Source: Ligustrum vulgare (lineage: Eukaryota; Streptophyta; Magnoliopsida; Lamiales; Oleaceae). Taken from it: a stretch of DNA of 64,000 nucleotides. A program made the translations under genes and the position numbers. Positions 23,401 to 33,639 of the stretch are shown here, in pieces. Every line of letters begins with the position of its first letter. The stretch's first letter is position 1. The stretch spans positions 99,093,925 through 99,157,924 of the forward strand of contig OY743168.1 in assembly GCA_963555705.1 (NCBI GenBank). Reading direction: 5' to 3'. The notes beneath the pieces are model-generated. The model was not told the origin of the DNA. It did no database searches and worked only from the letters and a program-made list of their open reading frames with translations.

Positions 23401-26400
23401 GTATCCTATACTAATTGTCTTCTTGTGGCCAGCTCCAACCTGTATCCTATACTAGTTGGCACGCAGGCCTGTATCAAAGGACGCGCAGGCCCATATATAC
23501 AAACTAGAGCTCGCAGGCCCAAATAAATTAAATAATAGGCAGGCACACCCAATTAAATAATAATAGGCTCGCAGGCCCAACCAACAAAAATAGAATAAAT
23601 TAACCATACATTCAACCAATCACATGGGTCGAGTCCATAACCATCTACTAAATACACATTCATCATATAAATGTATTATAATATAATATCTAATATTATA
23701 TAAAAAAATTTCAAGTTTCTAGCAATTTAGGTCGTCTAAACTAATTTAGATAAAATGGATCGGAACAATAATTAATTAATCAAATTAATTAATTAACTTT
23801 AGTTAGCGGGTCTTATTTAATTAAAATCATATTTTAATCAAATACCAAATTAGAGTCCAACTCTAATTCCAAAAGAGTCAAATTAGGATAAAACTCCTAA
23901 AATAAAATGAAATTCAACTTAGTAATTAATTAATCAAATTAATCAATTACTTTAATTGACGAGTTTATTTAATTAAAATCAAATTTTAATTAAATAATAA
24001 ATTAGAGTCCAACTCCAATATCAAGATTTTAGGGTTAATTGAATTTATGATCAAATCCTAAATAAGGTTCAATTAATAATCAATTAATCAAATTAACTAA
24101 TTATTAAATTTAATTAAAATCAAATTTTAATTAAACACCAAATTAGAGTCCAAACTCTAATTCTAAAATTAGGGCAAATTGAATTAATATTTTAATTTAG
24201 GATAAAATACCTAAATAAAATAAAATTCAATTTAGGGTCAAAGTTATATATTTTGTTAAAATCCATTTTTAACAATAATTGGAAAATCGTGAATTTTAAA
24301 ATAAAATTTTGATTTTGGTCAAAATTAAAATTCTGGTCAAAGTCTTAAATTGAGTCAAACCAATTTGAAAATCAATTTAAGATCCATTTTAAAATTTCAT
24401 TTGAAAAATTGCATTTGACCCATTTACATAATTGCAGACAAAGGCTCGCAATTTCAAAAATTGCAAATGAGCCCCGCCTCAAATTTGAACCCTAATCAGA
24501 AATTGCATATGAGCCCCTACAATTTCTAAAATTGCATGAGAGGCCCCCACCCCCAAAATTCTCTGAAAACCCATCTCTGTCTCCTCTCCCTTGCCCTCTA
24601 GCGGTGCGGCGCGGCGCGGCGCGGCGTCGGCGTCGCATCCTCTATGCCGCGGCGCTCTCCCTGAGATCTGCTGTCGCGAACAGCAGTAGCTACTGCGCGC
24701 AGCGGCGATTTCGCCGCTGCACGACTTTGCTTCTGCTGCGACTGCGCAGCGGCGACACTCGCCGCTGCCGTGCGCAGCGCTGCGTCGCAGCAGCGACGAC
24801 GATCGCCGCTGCCACGCGCAGCTGGCGGTGCTGGCGGCACCGCCTCTCCAGCTATTTTTCGATCTGATTTTTCCAATTCCATTTTCCGACCAAAAATATA
24901 TTCTTCTCCAAATCAGATTTAGAACTTGAAAAAATAATTTTCTTAAAAGCCAGAAACAAGAAAAATTAATATTTATTCAATCATATTGAATCATCAAAAT
25001 ATTAAACAAATTCTAACAAGTAACAAGGTAGGCTCTGATATCACTGTAAGGTTTCGATACATATATGCACAGCGGAAATTAAACAAACACGAAATCATAG
25101 CCCGGATCAACCTTGCACTTAGATAGAATTTGTGATTAGAATAATACCTTTGATGAACGCCGTGAATCTGAAATCTGAAACAGGAGGTACAAACTTGTCA
25201 CCACCAGCTGTCCAATTGTCCAGCCTCTAACAGAAATCCACACAGCGAGTTGATTCTGGAACTCCATCTTTCTCCAACCTTTGGAATGGATTCGAGAGAA
25301 TTGATTTTTCTCTTTGTGCTAGCAAGAGAAAAATCTGCGCTAGAATATTATGGAAAAACGACTATCTTGATTTCTGTACAATAGTGCACATATTAATATG
25401 TGCATCTCAAAACCCTAACCCTAATGACAATAGGACTTTTAATGGACCTTGATTAATTAATCATATTAATTAATCTAATTGTAAAGTCCGGTCCAACAAT
25501 TGGGCTTGTACATTAATTCTAACATATATATATTTCTTGGGGTATTTGCGTTTTACAAGTGTTAACTGTTTTCTTTTTGGAATAACTCAAAACCAACTAT
25601 TTCCGACATCCTATTAGATGGTAGAGGTCAAAGAGTGGGATATCCTATCAGGTAATAGAGTTCAAATAGTTTTCTTGGATTTCTACAGATGCCAGAATAT
25701 GAAGAAACCAAATATGGCTGAATTGCATTTGTCCAGTTTCCCTAATGAGATACTTATTGATGTAATTTTACATCTTTTACCAACTTAAATGGGCTGGTAG
25801 TTTCCTTAACTGGTGTAACATGTGAGGTAGTTCTTGGGTTGTATCCAGATTTTTGCTCAGGTTTGGTACTCAATAAGATTCTGCTACATGCTTATACATT
25901 TATAGTTTTATACTCAATAGAAATCTGCTACGTGCTTATTAGGATGAACTAGTAATGGAATGAATTGTGCTTTTGAATGATTGGATTTTCTATATTATGG
26001 ATAAGAAGAGATAGGGATAGAAAGGTTAAATGTAGAAAAAGCAATTCAATAAAAGTGAAAGTTAAAGGTAAAGGTAAAGGTGTCAATGTAAGTCCAAAAT
26101 ATTCTGAAAAATTGGCCGAGCGTTCCTTGGCCTCTAGGTAATCTTTCTATTATATAATATTTACAAGAAACTATACATGGAAAGAAACTAATTGCTAAAA
26201 TATTCTACCCTAATTATATTCTGTCAATTATGTTAACTATACAAGCAATAAAAGGAATGATAGCTTAATGTATAGACAACAAAGCTCTCCGAAGCTCTCC
26301 ATTGACAGCCCCCCTCAAATTGATGCCGGTTGATCAACAAGCATCAATTTGCTACTTAAGAAGCAATGTCGATGGCGGGTGAAGATATCAGGAATTTATA

Positions 26401-29400
26401 GTTCAGTGAAAATATGCGAAAGAGTGATAACTTGTGCCTCAAATGCTTCACGAATAGAGTGACAGTCAACTTCAATATGCTTTGTGCGCTCATGATAAAC
26501 AGGATTAGTAGTGATCTGAATAGCACTTGTGTTATTAGCATGCAGAGGAGTAAGACTAGTTTCAGAAAAATCTAGCTCAGCAAGCAAACCTCATAGCCAA
26601 ATAATTTCAGAACAAGCCAGAGACATTGCGCAGTACTCAGATTCAGTAGATAACTTGGACACTCTGCCTTGTTTCTTACTCTTCCAAGAGATCAATGCAT
26701 TACCCAAGAACACACACCAACCAGTGATGGACCGACGTGTATCAACGCAACCGGCCCAATTAGTATCGCTATAAGCGTTAAGTTGGGAAGAATTTCCTTT
26801 AGGAAAGAATAACCCACAGACAGTAGTGCCCTGAACATAGCGTATAAACCTACGCACACCAGCCAAATGAAGATGACGAGTTGTTTGAAGAAATTGGCTG
26901 ACCTGTTGTACTGCAAAGGAAATATCCGGTCTAGTAATCGCGAGGTAGACAAGACTTCCCACCAACTTCCTGTATAAACTGGGATCATCAAGTAAATCGC
27001 CCTCCTCTTTGCGAAGCTTGACATTCAACTCCATGGGAGTATCCACAGAGGAGGCCTCTTGTGGGCCAACACTAGCTACCAGGTCTGTAGCATACTTATG
27101 CTGATTAAGTGAAATACCAGATGGACTGCGATGTACCTTAAGACCGAGAAAATAAGTGAGAGAACCAAGATCTTTCATATGAAAGGACTCAGAGAGATGA
27201 ATCTTCGCCAAGTAAAATAGAATCGGAGCCAGTAATCACAATATCATCAACATAAACCAAAAGAACTACAATACCCGTGTCTGATTTCTGAAGGAATAAA
27301 GAAGTGTCATACTTGCTCTGCTTGAATGAGAATTGTAATAAAGTGGTTCGAAACTTATCAAACCAGGCCCTTGGAGCTTGTTTGAGACAATAAAGAGATC
27401 GACGAAGCTTACACACATGTGAGGTCGAAGACGATAACAACCTTGGGGGTGGTTTCATATAGATACACTCTTTAAGATCCCCATGGAGAAAAACATTCTT
27501 CACATCCATCTGATTAATGGCCAATCATTGGAAGCAGCAAGAGCAAGAATCGTACGAACAGTAGTCATTTTAGCCACAGGAGCAAATCTCTCTTCATAAT
27601 TAACACCGTATTCCTGATCATTTCCAAGTGTAACAAGTCGTGCTTTGTAACGATCTAAACTTCCATCAGAGTGAACCTTGACTGTGTAAACCCATTTGCA
27701 ACCAAGATGAACAATTGTTGGAGGGCATGACTCAATATCCCATGTGTGATTAGCTTTAAGAGCAGCAAGTTCTTCCTGCATAGCTTGTTGCCAACAGTCA
27801 TGCTTGGCAGCTTGTGAGTATGAGGTGGGAATATCAAAATTGGACAATGTAAGTCCAAAATATTCTGAAAAATTGGCCGAGCATTCCTTGGCCTCTGGGT
27901 AATCTTTCTATTATATAATATTTACAAGAAACTATATATGGAAAGAAACTAATTACTAAAATATTCTATCCTAATTATATTCTGTCAATTATGTTTACTA
28001 TACAAGCAATAAAAGGAATGATAGCTTAATGTATGGACAACAAAGCTGTCCGAAGTTGTCCATTGACAAAAGGTAGCATTAAATAATATTGAAAACTGGA
28101 ATATTTGACCTTCGGTACTTCTTTAAACGTTCCCCAAGTGCACTAATTTGGAAAGAATTATAGTTCGTAATCGAAATGTTTACTCTTTCGCAAGGTATTT
28201 TTAGAATTACTATTCTTATCTTCTAATTCGCTTGAACTATATTGACATACCGGAGCTTGTCATTTACTAGAAATGGTCTTGCTCAAGTTTGGTGAGATAA
28301 CTATTTGCTTGCCTCAGACCCCGGTTACAGATGTTACTGTTTTTGACTTTGAGTTTGAGCAATGTTAATTTTATTAAGTCAAAGTGAAATAATTATGGAG
28401 AGGTGAAGAAAATTTCCGTGTCACCCAAGTTCTATATAAAATATGGAAGAGAACTAATAACCTAAAGGCTAAATGGTGTGGAATTTCACTTTTACATATG
28501 AATAAACAAATAAGAGAATGACTAGTCTACATGTCTAAAATATATATAATACATTAACACCTCTGTCAAACTAGTAACCTAAAGACTAAATGGTGTGGAA
28601 TTTCATTTTTACAGATGGTTAAACAATTCAGAGAATGACCTACCCATTGATATTATAAATACTACAATAGCACTTCTTTAAAGCTCATATTGACCATCAA
28701 TAGTTTGCTAAAAAGAATAACGAAATAGAGTTGTCTTCTTAGACTTGGTGAAAAAATCTGCAAGCTGGGTGGAGAAAAGTGTATCAAGGACGAGAAATTA
28801 AACACAGTTGGCCTCAATATGTTTGGTGCAACTCGTGAAAAATTGGATTCTTTTGGCAATTTTTATGGAACTTTGATTTTCTTAAAACATAGGATTTGCA
28901 TTGGGTTTAGGAGTACCAAGTTCGTTGAGTAATCTTTGAAACAACATAATTCTGCTGGAGTACGGGCATTGCTCCATATTCTGTCTCTGTTGACAATCCA
29001 TTTAGCCACTGCTAATTGTTTCTCTCTTAAAAGAAACCTTAGAATCACCCATAAAAGTACAATACCAGTAGTAGTTTTTCTTTGACAAGGATGACCCGCC
29101 AGACCAACATCGAAGAGTAAGATTGGATGAAGAAGGGAACAACACTCTTGATGAGAAGTGGCTAACCTCATGAATTGGACATGTAATATCAATTCTACTA
29201 ACTACTAAGAGATAAATGGATAAGAAAACCAACCACTTCTCTATATCTATTAGGATCAGTCAGAAACTCACCATCACTAATAAGAGTTTTGGTTTTCATT
29301 AAATTGGAGTATCATCTGAACTTGTCCCAAATAACCTGGCTCTAGTAATATTATTATAATAATATAAAGAGCATAGTTGGATTGAGACAGAATATAACCT

Positions 29401-31151
29401 TGCAAAGAGAAATCGACTTCTATACCTGGATATACCTCAAATATCCCAAAGCTTTCGTTTAGAAATAGCTTAAAGCTGCCCCACGAGATTATTGCAAACA
29501 CCCTTTTAATCATCCCACTAACGACGATATCATCGACATATAACAATGAAATAATTCACCCTTGTGTTCCTCTTTTCGAAAACATTGCAGACGCGCTGTC
29601 AGAAATACTAAATCCAAGTTGAGTTAAATTTTCCAAACAAAGCTCTAGGAGTCTCCTTTAATTGATAAAGAGCACAATGCAACTTACAAACCTGACCTGC
29701 TTTATATAAGGTAATAGAAGAAGGGAGAGTGAAGCTTTCATGGAAGGATGTCTTACACACCGTTCTTTTACGCAATGATTACAATTTATAAATCAATTTA
29801 TAAATGACACAATTTTCCAAACTACTTTTTAGCTACACACGTTTTCTCTCTCCAATTTTCAACCACACATCAACCTAGAAAACAACAAAATAAACAAAAA
29901 AAAATGTGGCTGCACAGCTGCCGAATGCACCGTTAGCTACTTATTGACTTCTATCATGAAATTAGTGATCACATGTTTTTGCTCGAGTATCGGACAGTAT
30001 ATACAAAAATATGGTTGGATCAGGTTTTGAACTGACCTGCTCAAGTGTTCCTCAACACGGATTGTCTGCACGATGCATATAACTGGCTTTAGGAAGTAAA
30101 GTCCTCTCTATTTTTCTCCTACCCCTAAAGAAAAAAAGCAGCATGATGCTAAAGCTATTACATATGTGTTATTGATTAAATGTTGCCAAATTTAACTATT
30201 ACTTTCTTTCAATTTTTTTTGGTAGACTTGGTGGCAATTGTTGAAAGAATGGCAACAGTGAAGCACAAAATACTGGTGTTGTCTGGCAAGGGTGGTGTTG
30301 GCAAGAGTACATTCTCAGCTCAACTCTCTTTTGCCCTGGCAGCTATGGATTTCCAGGTGGGTCTCCTTGATATTGATATTTGTGGTCCAAGCATCCCGAA
30401 GATGCTTGGTCTTGAAGGACAAGAGATTCACCAGAGTAACCTAGGATGGTCACCTGTTTATGTTGAATCAAACCTTGGGGTCATGTCAATTGGATTCATG
30501 TTGCCCCATCCTGATGAGGCTGTTATATGGAGGGGTCCCCGAAAGAATGGAATCATCAAGCAATTCTTGAAGGATGTTTATTGGGGTGAGCTTGACATTC
30601 TAGTGGTTGATGCACCACCTGGGACATCAGATGAGCATATCTCGATCGTCCAGTTCCTCCAAGCTACTCGAATAGATGGTGCCATTATAGTTACCACCCC
30701 ACAACAGGTCTCTCTCATAGATGTGAGGAAAGAAGTGAGTTTCTGCAAAAAGGTGGGGCTACAAGTTCTTGGAGTTGTCGAGAACATGAGTGGTCTATGC
30801 CAACCATTGTCAGAGTTCAAATTCATGCACTTGACGGAGACTGGTGAACAGAAGGACATGACAGAGTGGGTTATTGCTTATATGAGAGAGAGAGCACCAG
30901 AAATGCTAGATATGGTCGCGTTCAGTGAAGTATTCGATAGTAGTGCTGGTGGTGGTGCCAAAATGTGTAGAGATATGGGTGTCCCTTTTCTGGGGAAGGT
31001 CCCACTAGATCCTCAGTTGTGTAAAGTAGCTGAAGAAGGTAGATCTTGCTTTGATGATAGCAAATGCAGTGCAAGTGCTCCTGCACTAAAGATGATCGTA
31101 GAAAAACTGTTGTCGCAGCTACAGGTATCAAGAATGGAGGACGGTGCTTAA
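17425..31151 (+). CDS. NBP35: NBP35, cytosolic Fe-S cluster assembly scaffold P-loop ATPase
   Basis: Assembles and transfers Fe-S clusters to cytosolic and nuclear apoproteins; plants are known to use NBP35 without a Cfd1 partner. Exons 17425-17467, 17555-17656 and 30226-31151 join in phase to 356 aa (about 350 is usual). The N-terminal cluster motif C-X13-C-X2-C-X5-C is complete (Cys16, 30, 33, 39). Walker [10 protein letters not shown] is at 69-77, followed by [10 protein letters not shown] and the signature [10 protein letters not shown]. The region after VENMSG reads LCQPL rather than a CPxC pair, as I recall for plant NBP35. The second junction rebuilds Asp49 (G|AC) with a clean GT donor at 17657 and AG acceptor ending at 30225. 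Intron 2 is about 12.6 kb and carries three antisense Copia elements, yet the reading frame is intact. Alternative: exon 3 could be a separate retrocopy, but the matching splice phase and continuous protein argue against it. Confidence 0.9.
17989..18468 (-). repeat. Left LTR (3' LTR of the antisense Copia element)
   Basis: 480 bp with TG...CA ends. Contains the telomere-like 'ccctaaccctaat' near 18357 and short inverted pairs 'cacatattaatatgtg' and 'attaattaatcatattaatt'. Confidence 0.95.
20540..20830 (-). pseudogene. Relic of Copia reverse transcriptase
   Basis: The minus-strand frame at 20618-20800 contains QEAMEFEI and further on [15 protein letters not shown]. These match in order the Copia RT stretches around 'AM..E' and 'SIRILLAIAAYYDYEIW'. 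Sequence between and around these is frame-shifted or missing, and no YVDD motif was found nearby in frame. Not functional. Confidence 0.6.
22633..23122. repeat. Four-copy 'ccttgagtgactcaacaa' repeat in the Copia interior
   Basis: Exact or near-exact copies lie at about 22633, 22782, 22882 and 23105, the last three inside longer ~120-bp repeated blocks ('cccattgttcagaa.catct...ttcatagtgagaaacat'). Non-coding in all frames. Function unknown. Confidence 0.8.
23760..24200. repeat. AT-rich ~150-bp tandem repeats in the Copia interior
   Basis: Three diverged units repeat 'ttaattaatcaaattaatta', 'atttaattaaaatcaaatttt' and 'aaattagagtccaactctaa' at roughly 23770, 23925 and 24075. Located between the element's 5' leader and its decayed pol region, where gag would be expected. 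Confidence 0.65.
24598..24850 (-). other. GC-rich island near the 5' end of the Copia interior
   Basis: About 250 bp with strong GC bias ('gcggcgcggcg', repeated 'cgccgctgc') inside otherwise AT-rich sequence, starting ~195 bp inside the primer-binding site. The sense (minus) strand has a 94-codon open frame, Ala/Arg-rich, but so does the plus strand, so coding is unproven. It may be an acquired sequence or a GC-rich leader. Confidence 0.5.
25045..25524 (-). repeat. Right LTR (5' LTR of the antisense Copia element)
   Basis: Same length as the left LTR, differing by eye at five positions (C/T or A/G). It is preceded on the plus strand by the complement of the primer-binding site (25020-25044). 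Confidence 0.95.
25530..26075 (+). other. Residual NBP35 intron between two retroelements
   Basis: No gene or recognised repeat; moderate AT content with TG-rich patches. Probably ancestral intron sequence. Confidence 0.5.
26081..28068 (-). mobile_element. Internally deleted Copia element with AAAGG target repeats
   Basis: Direct repeats 26081-26307 and 27841-28068 (about 227 bp) have terminal TGTCAATG...CATTGACA. AAAGG flanks both sides (26076-26080 and 28069-28073). The left repeat is followed by 'cccccctcaaa', the complement of a polypurine tract, so the element is antisense to NBP35. The right LTR joins directly to the middle of pol: primer-binding site, gag, protease and integrase are missing. 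I count about ten differences between the LTRs, so it is older than its 7.5-kb neighbour. Confidence 0.88.
26396..27847 (-). pseudogene. Copia reverse transcriptase-RNase H fragment with frameshifts
   Basis: Reading down the minus strand from 27847, the Copia RT start (GCKWVY, then KARLV) gives way to a second frame near 27510 with [11 protein letters not shown], and a third near 27200 with FLGLKV and later SLVYL.ITRPDI. RNase H motifs follow (TNWAGC, STESEY, then [14 protein letters not shown]). At least two frameshifts and loss of everything upstream make it non-functional. Length is about half of a full pol. Confidence 0.88.
28446..28650. repeat. Direct duplication of ~75 bp, 120 bp apart
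   Basis: The block 'actaataacctaaaggctaaatggtgtggaatttcac' at about 28452 recurs at about 28573 as 'actagtaacctaaagactaaatggtgtggaatttcat', each followed by 'tttaca.atg..taaaca'. It lies at the 3' side of the following decayed Copia fragment. Confidence 0.75.
28655..29720 (-). pseudogene. Third Copia fragment: decayed reverse transcriptase/RNase H
   Basis: On the minus strand, [11 protein letters not shown] (around 29540) is the Copia RT YVDD box, followed by [12 protein letters not shown] (RT end), then [12 protein letters not shown] and TGIV..WV (RNase H start) in other frames. Stops and frameshifts are frequent. No LTRs were found. It is again antisense to NBP35. Confidence 0.75.
29764..29890. 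mobile_element. MITE relic of the 'aaccacacattttctctctcc' family
   Basis: Contains 'ataaatcaatttataaatga', 'cacaattttccaaactac', 'tttttagctacacacg' and 'ttttctctctccaattttc', the same ordered core as copies at 32.7, 33.2, 36.8 and 37.0 kb (and inverted at 13.8 and 33.5 kb). Ends not determined. Confidence 0.5.
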
Positions 31152-31260
31152 GTGTACACGCTCTAGAGATCATGCTATTCTACGGTTTCATCTTTTATGG
31201 ATATTATGCTTTCAGAGGTTGATGAGAAGTAGCATTATGTACATTGATGGAAATATTTGT

Positions 31261-31290
31261 GGAAATAAAATTGAATGAGAGACAGACACC
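31261..31290 (+). terminator. NBP35 polyadenylation signal
   Basis: AATAAA in 'ggaaataaaattgaatgag', about 115 bp after the stop codon, following a T/G-rich stretch. Cleavage site not determined. Confidence 0.5.
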
Positions 31291-31321
31291 TTTCATACTG
31301 GTTTTAGTTTACCCAATGCAT

Positions 31322-31526
31322 CTGTTTGGTATACCATTAATAAACGGTTGTTTATAAATAATCACGGGACAAAAATTTTTTGGTTCGTTTTTTTTTTTTT
31401 TTTTTTTAAGAGAAGTAAAAAATGGCGGACGAAAATTTTTGACTAGTTGAAACGGTTGATTTTTCAAAAAAAAATTATCCAATAAATGTTGTTACGTGAT
31501 CATTTATAAATAAATTTTACCAAAAG
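31322..31526. mobile_element. Small palindromic MITE
   Basis: The left arm 'tgtttggtataccattaata', 'tttataaataatcac' and the reversed right arm 'cttttggtaaaatttattta', 'taaatgatcac' are complementary across a T-run loop. Target duplication not defined. Confidence 0.45.
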
Positions 31527-31550
31527 AGAGGGATGTTATAAACGTTTTTA

Positions 31551-32043
31551 GGCCCTGTTTGATTTCATAAATTTTTCATGTTCCAACTTTTGTATCGTTT
31601 GATTGTCTAAATTTTTCATGAAATTCGTTTTTCAACTTTTCTAGAAATTCGTAATTTTTCTTGATTTTGAGAAATTAGTTTTCTTGTCACTTTGCGAGAA
31701 TTAGTTTTCCACTTTAATTGAAAAATTATTTTCGTCTCGTTTAATCCTTTTTATTGTTGTTAATTGACAAATTTTTTCTAAAAATTAATAATAATATTAT
31801 TATTATCAAGTACAAATGTATAAAAATTTAAAATATATATATATATAGATTGATTGAAATAGCAAAAATTTGATATATTTTTCATGAAAATAATGTCAAT
31901 CAAACAACAAAATTTGAAAAATTCTTTTCTTTTTTCACCTAAAAATTAAACTAATTAAACACATTAAACAATTCTCAGGAATTCAATTATCTGAAATTCG
32001 TTTTTTATCCATTCAAATTTCACTCTCGCAATCAAACATACAC
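31551..32043. mobile_element. Tourist-like MITE copy C (TTA target repeat)
   Basis: The left end GGCCCTGTTTGATTTC and right end AATCAAACATACAC are inverted; TTA lies on both sides (31548-31550 and 32044-32046). The interior shares 'gttaattgacaaatttt', 'aataatattattattatcaagtacaaatg' in pieces, and 'aataatgtcaatcaaacaac' with copies A, B and D. 493 bp, non-coding. Confidence 0.8.
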
Positions 32044-32046
32044 TTA

Positions 32047-32548
32047 GGAAGCGTTTGATTGGGTGTATTTCTCATGGAATTAGAAAACATTTTCTCACTT
32101 TTCATTTTTATTATCTGTGTTTGACATGTTAGATTTGTCTTGGAAATTCATTTCTTACTTTCCTCAAGTGATAGTGCAATCCCATGTTTTGGTGGCAAAC
32201 CAATTCTTAAAGGATAAGTGATAATTGGTTTCCATGGCAAATTACATATCCCACGTTTGATTAATTTGTTGTTGTTAATTAATTTTTTTTCTTTAGATAT
32301 TAACATTATTATTATTAAGTACAAATGTGTTAAAAAAGTAAAAAAAAATAAATTGTGAAAATAGCTAAATTTTGCTTGAATTGCCATAAAAATAATGTCA
32401 ATCAAACAACAAACATTGAAAATTTTCACTTTTTTCACCTAAAAAATTAAACCAATCAAGCACATTAAACTTTCAATTATCAGGAATTCAATTTCTTGAA
32501 ATTTATTTTCTTTCAAGCCAAATTCCACATTTGTAATCAAACGGACCC
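32047..32548. mobile_element. Tourist-like MITE copy D, sharing one TTA with copy C
   Basis: The left end GGAAGCGTTTGATTGGG and right end TAATCAAACGGACCC are inverted, with TTA at 32044-32046 and 32549-32551. The single TTA between C and D serves both elements. 502 bp. The minus-strand open frame through it is spurious. Confidence 0.8.
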
Positions 32549-32624
32549 TTAGATCTTTTATCCATCCATTTGAGGGAATCACAAATATTATCTACTTTTT
32601 ACATTTTTTAAAATCAATTTAGCC

Positions 32625-33575
32625 TTGTTTGGTAACTTGTTTATAAATAAGTCTATAAATAATATATTTTTAACAACTTTTTAACCACACATATTTTTCG
32701 AGAACACGCACCGTTTGGTAAATAAAATAAATTGATTTATAAACTAATTTATAAACTACACAATTTCTTAAACCACTTTTTAACCTATACATTTTTTTCT
32801 CTTTAACTTTCCACCATTATCATTTACCTCAAAATCATAAATAAATCAGTTTATAAATCAAACAGTGTTACAAACAAAGGCTAAATTATATATTTTATTT
32901 AAAAAATTATCACATTCTTTATTCATAAATAAAAATATTTTATTTATCCCCTGTTTGGACAACTTGTTTAAAAATATTTTTTTTACAAAGTAATGCTATT
33001 TATCTCAAGGTTGAGATCAATCTCAACTCAATTGACATACATTCATTGGAGAATATGGAGGTGCTCATGCACAAGCCACATCTTCAATTTCCAATAGGAG
33101 AATGCCAACTGGGTTGAGATTTATCTCAACCTTGAGATACATAGCATTATTCTTTTTTACAACACAATTATTTAAACCATTTTTTAACCGCACACATTTT
33201 CTCTTTCCACTTTTCAATCTCATATTTTTCTTTGAAAACATAAAAAAAGTTTTCAAATACAATACTTTTAATGTACAGAGAAACTATTCCACACTTCAAA
33301 AAATTCTACTCACAATAACGTCCTTGTTTGATGATGTTTAACAATAATTTATTTGAAATGAATAGTGATTTTTATGAGAATGTATGGTTAAAAAATTGAG
33401 ATTCTTTTCTGGATTTATGTGTGATATTAGCCTCTATTTGATAATACCGTTTGATTTATAAATTGATTTATTTTTAATTTTGAGGTAAGTAGTGATTTAA
33501 AAATTGGAAAAAGAAAATATGATTTGAAAAATTGTGTAACTAATTTTTTTGGTAGTTTACGGAACATATGCTTTA
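32625..33575. mobile_element. Cluster of 'tttataaatcaa' MITE relics
   Basis: At least three partial or whole copies: about 32627-32710, about 32709-32872 (ends 'caccgtttggtaaat' and 'caaacagtgtt', inverted), and about 33425-33575 (opposite orientation). A fourth, about 32945-33300, is split by the Mutator-type MITE at 32989-33152. Their shared core is 'aaaccactttttaacc.cacattttctcttt'. No coding sequence is seen here. Confidence 0.55.
32989..33152. mobile_element. 164-bp Mutator-type MITE nested in an older MITE
   Basis: The inverted ends 'agtaatgctatttatctcaa' and 'gaataatgctatgtatctcaa' (reversed right end) match over about 40 bp. The 10-base TTTTTTACAA occurs immediately on both sides (32979-32988 and 33153-33162), consistent with a 9-10-bp Mutator-type duplication. 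Confidence 0.7.
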
Positions 33576-33639
33576 TTGAATAATGCTGTTTGTACATGGG
33601 TGTTTTACAGAAGAGTGTACAGATAGATACATGTGAAAA

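Larger units (their letters stand above)
17989..25524 (-). mobile_element. Copia-type LTR retrotransposon with degenerate interior
   Basis: Two 480-bp direct repeats, 17989-18468 and 25045-25524, start TGTAAGG and end CTAACA. TATAT abuts both outer edges (17984-17988 and 25525-25529), inside an AT microsatellite. Next to the right repeat, the minus strand reads 'gtgatatcagagccta', an initiator-Met tRNA primer-binding site. Next to the left repeat, the minus strand reads 'caagtgggagat', the polypurine tract. The element is therefore antisense to NBP35. I counted five differences between the LTRs (all transitions, about 1%), so the insertion is recent. Despite this, the 6.6-kb interior has no long gag-pol frame; only a short reverse-transcriptase-like block remains. 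It is probably a non-autonomous copy moved in trans. Confidence 0.92.
17657..30225 (+). other. Retrotransposon-loaded intron 2 of NBP35 (12.57 kb)
   Basis: It begins GTCCACTT after exon 2 and ends TTGGTAG before exon 3. From left to right it contains a short (AT)n tract, a 7.5-kb Copia element, ~550 bp of apparently original intron, a 2-kb internally deleted Copia element, a decayed Copia pol fragment, a MITE relic, and ~300 bp of original intron. All three retroelements lie on the minus strand. Confidence 0.85.

Noticed and set aside
24532..24882. Overlapping GC-rich open frames on both strands
   Set aside because: High GC removes stop codons on both strands. Reported as a composition anomaly, not as a gene.
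26396..29546. Reverse transcriptase fragments as endogenous viral (pararetrovirus) sequence
   Set aside because: The motif order and wording (YVDDIV, then RNase H with STESEY), together with LTRs and polypurine tract, identify Ty1/copia-type retrotransposons.
30226..31151. NBP35 exon 3 as a separate processed retrogene
   Set aside because: Exons 1 and 2 encode exactly the missing N-terminus including all four cluster cysteines, and splice phases agree. There is no poly-A tail or flanking duplication around exon 3.
30578..31173. Minus-strand frames antisense to NBP35 exon 3
   Set aside because: Shadows of a strongly conserved coding exon on the other strand.
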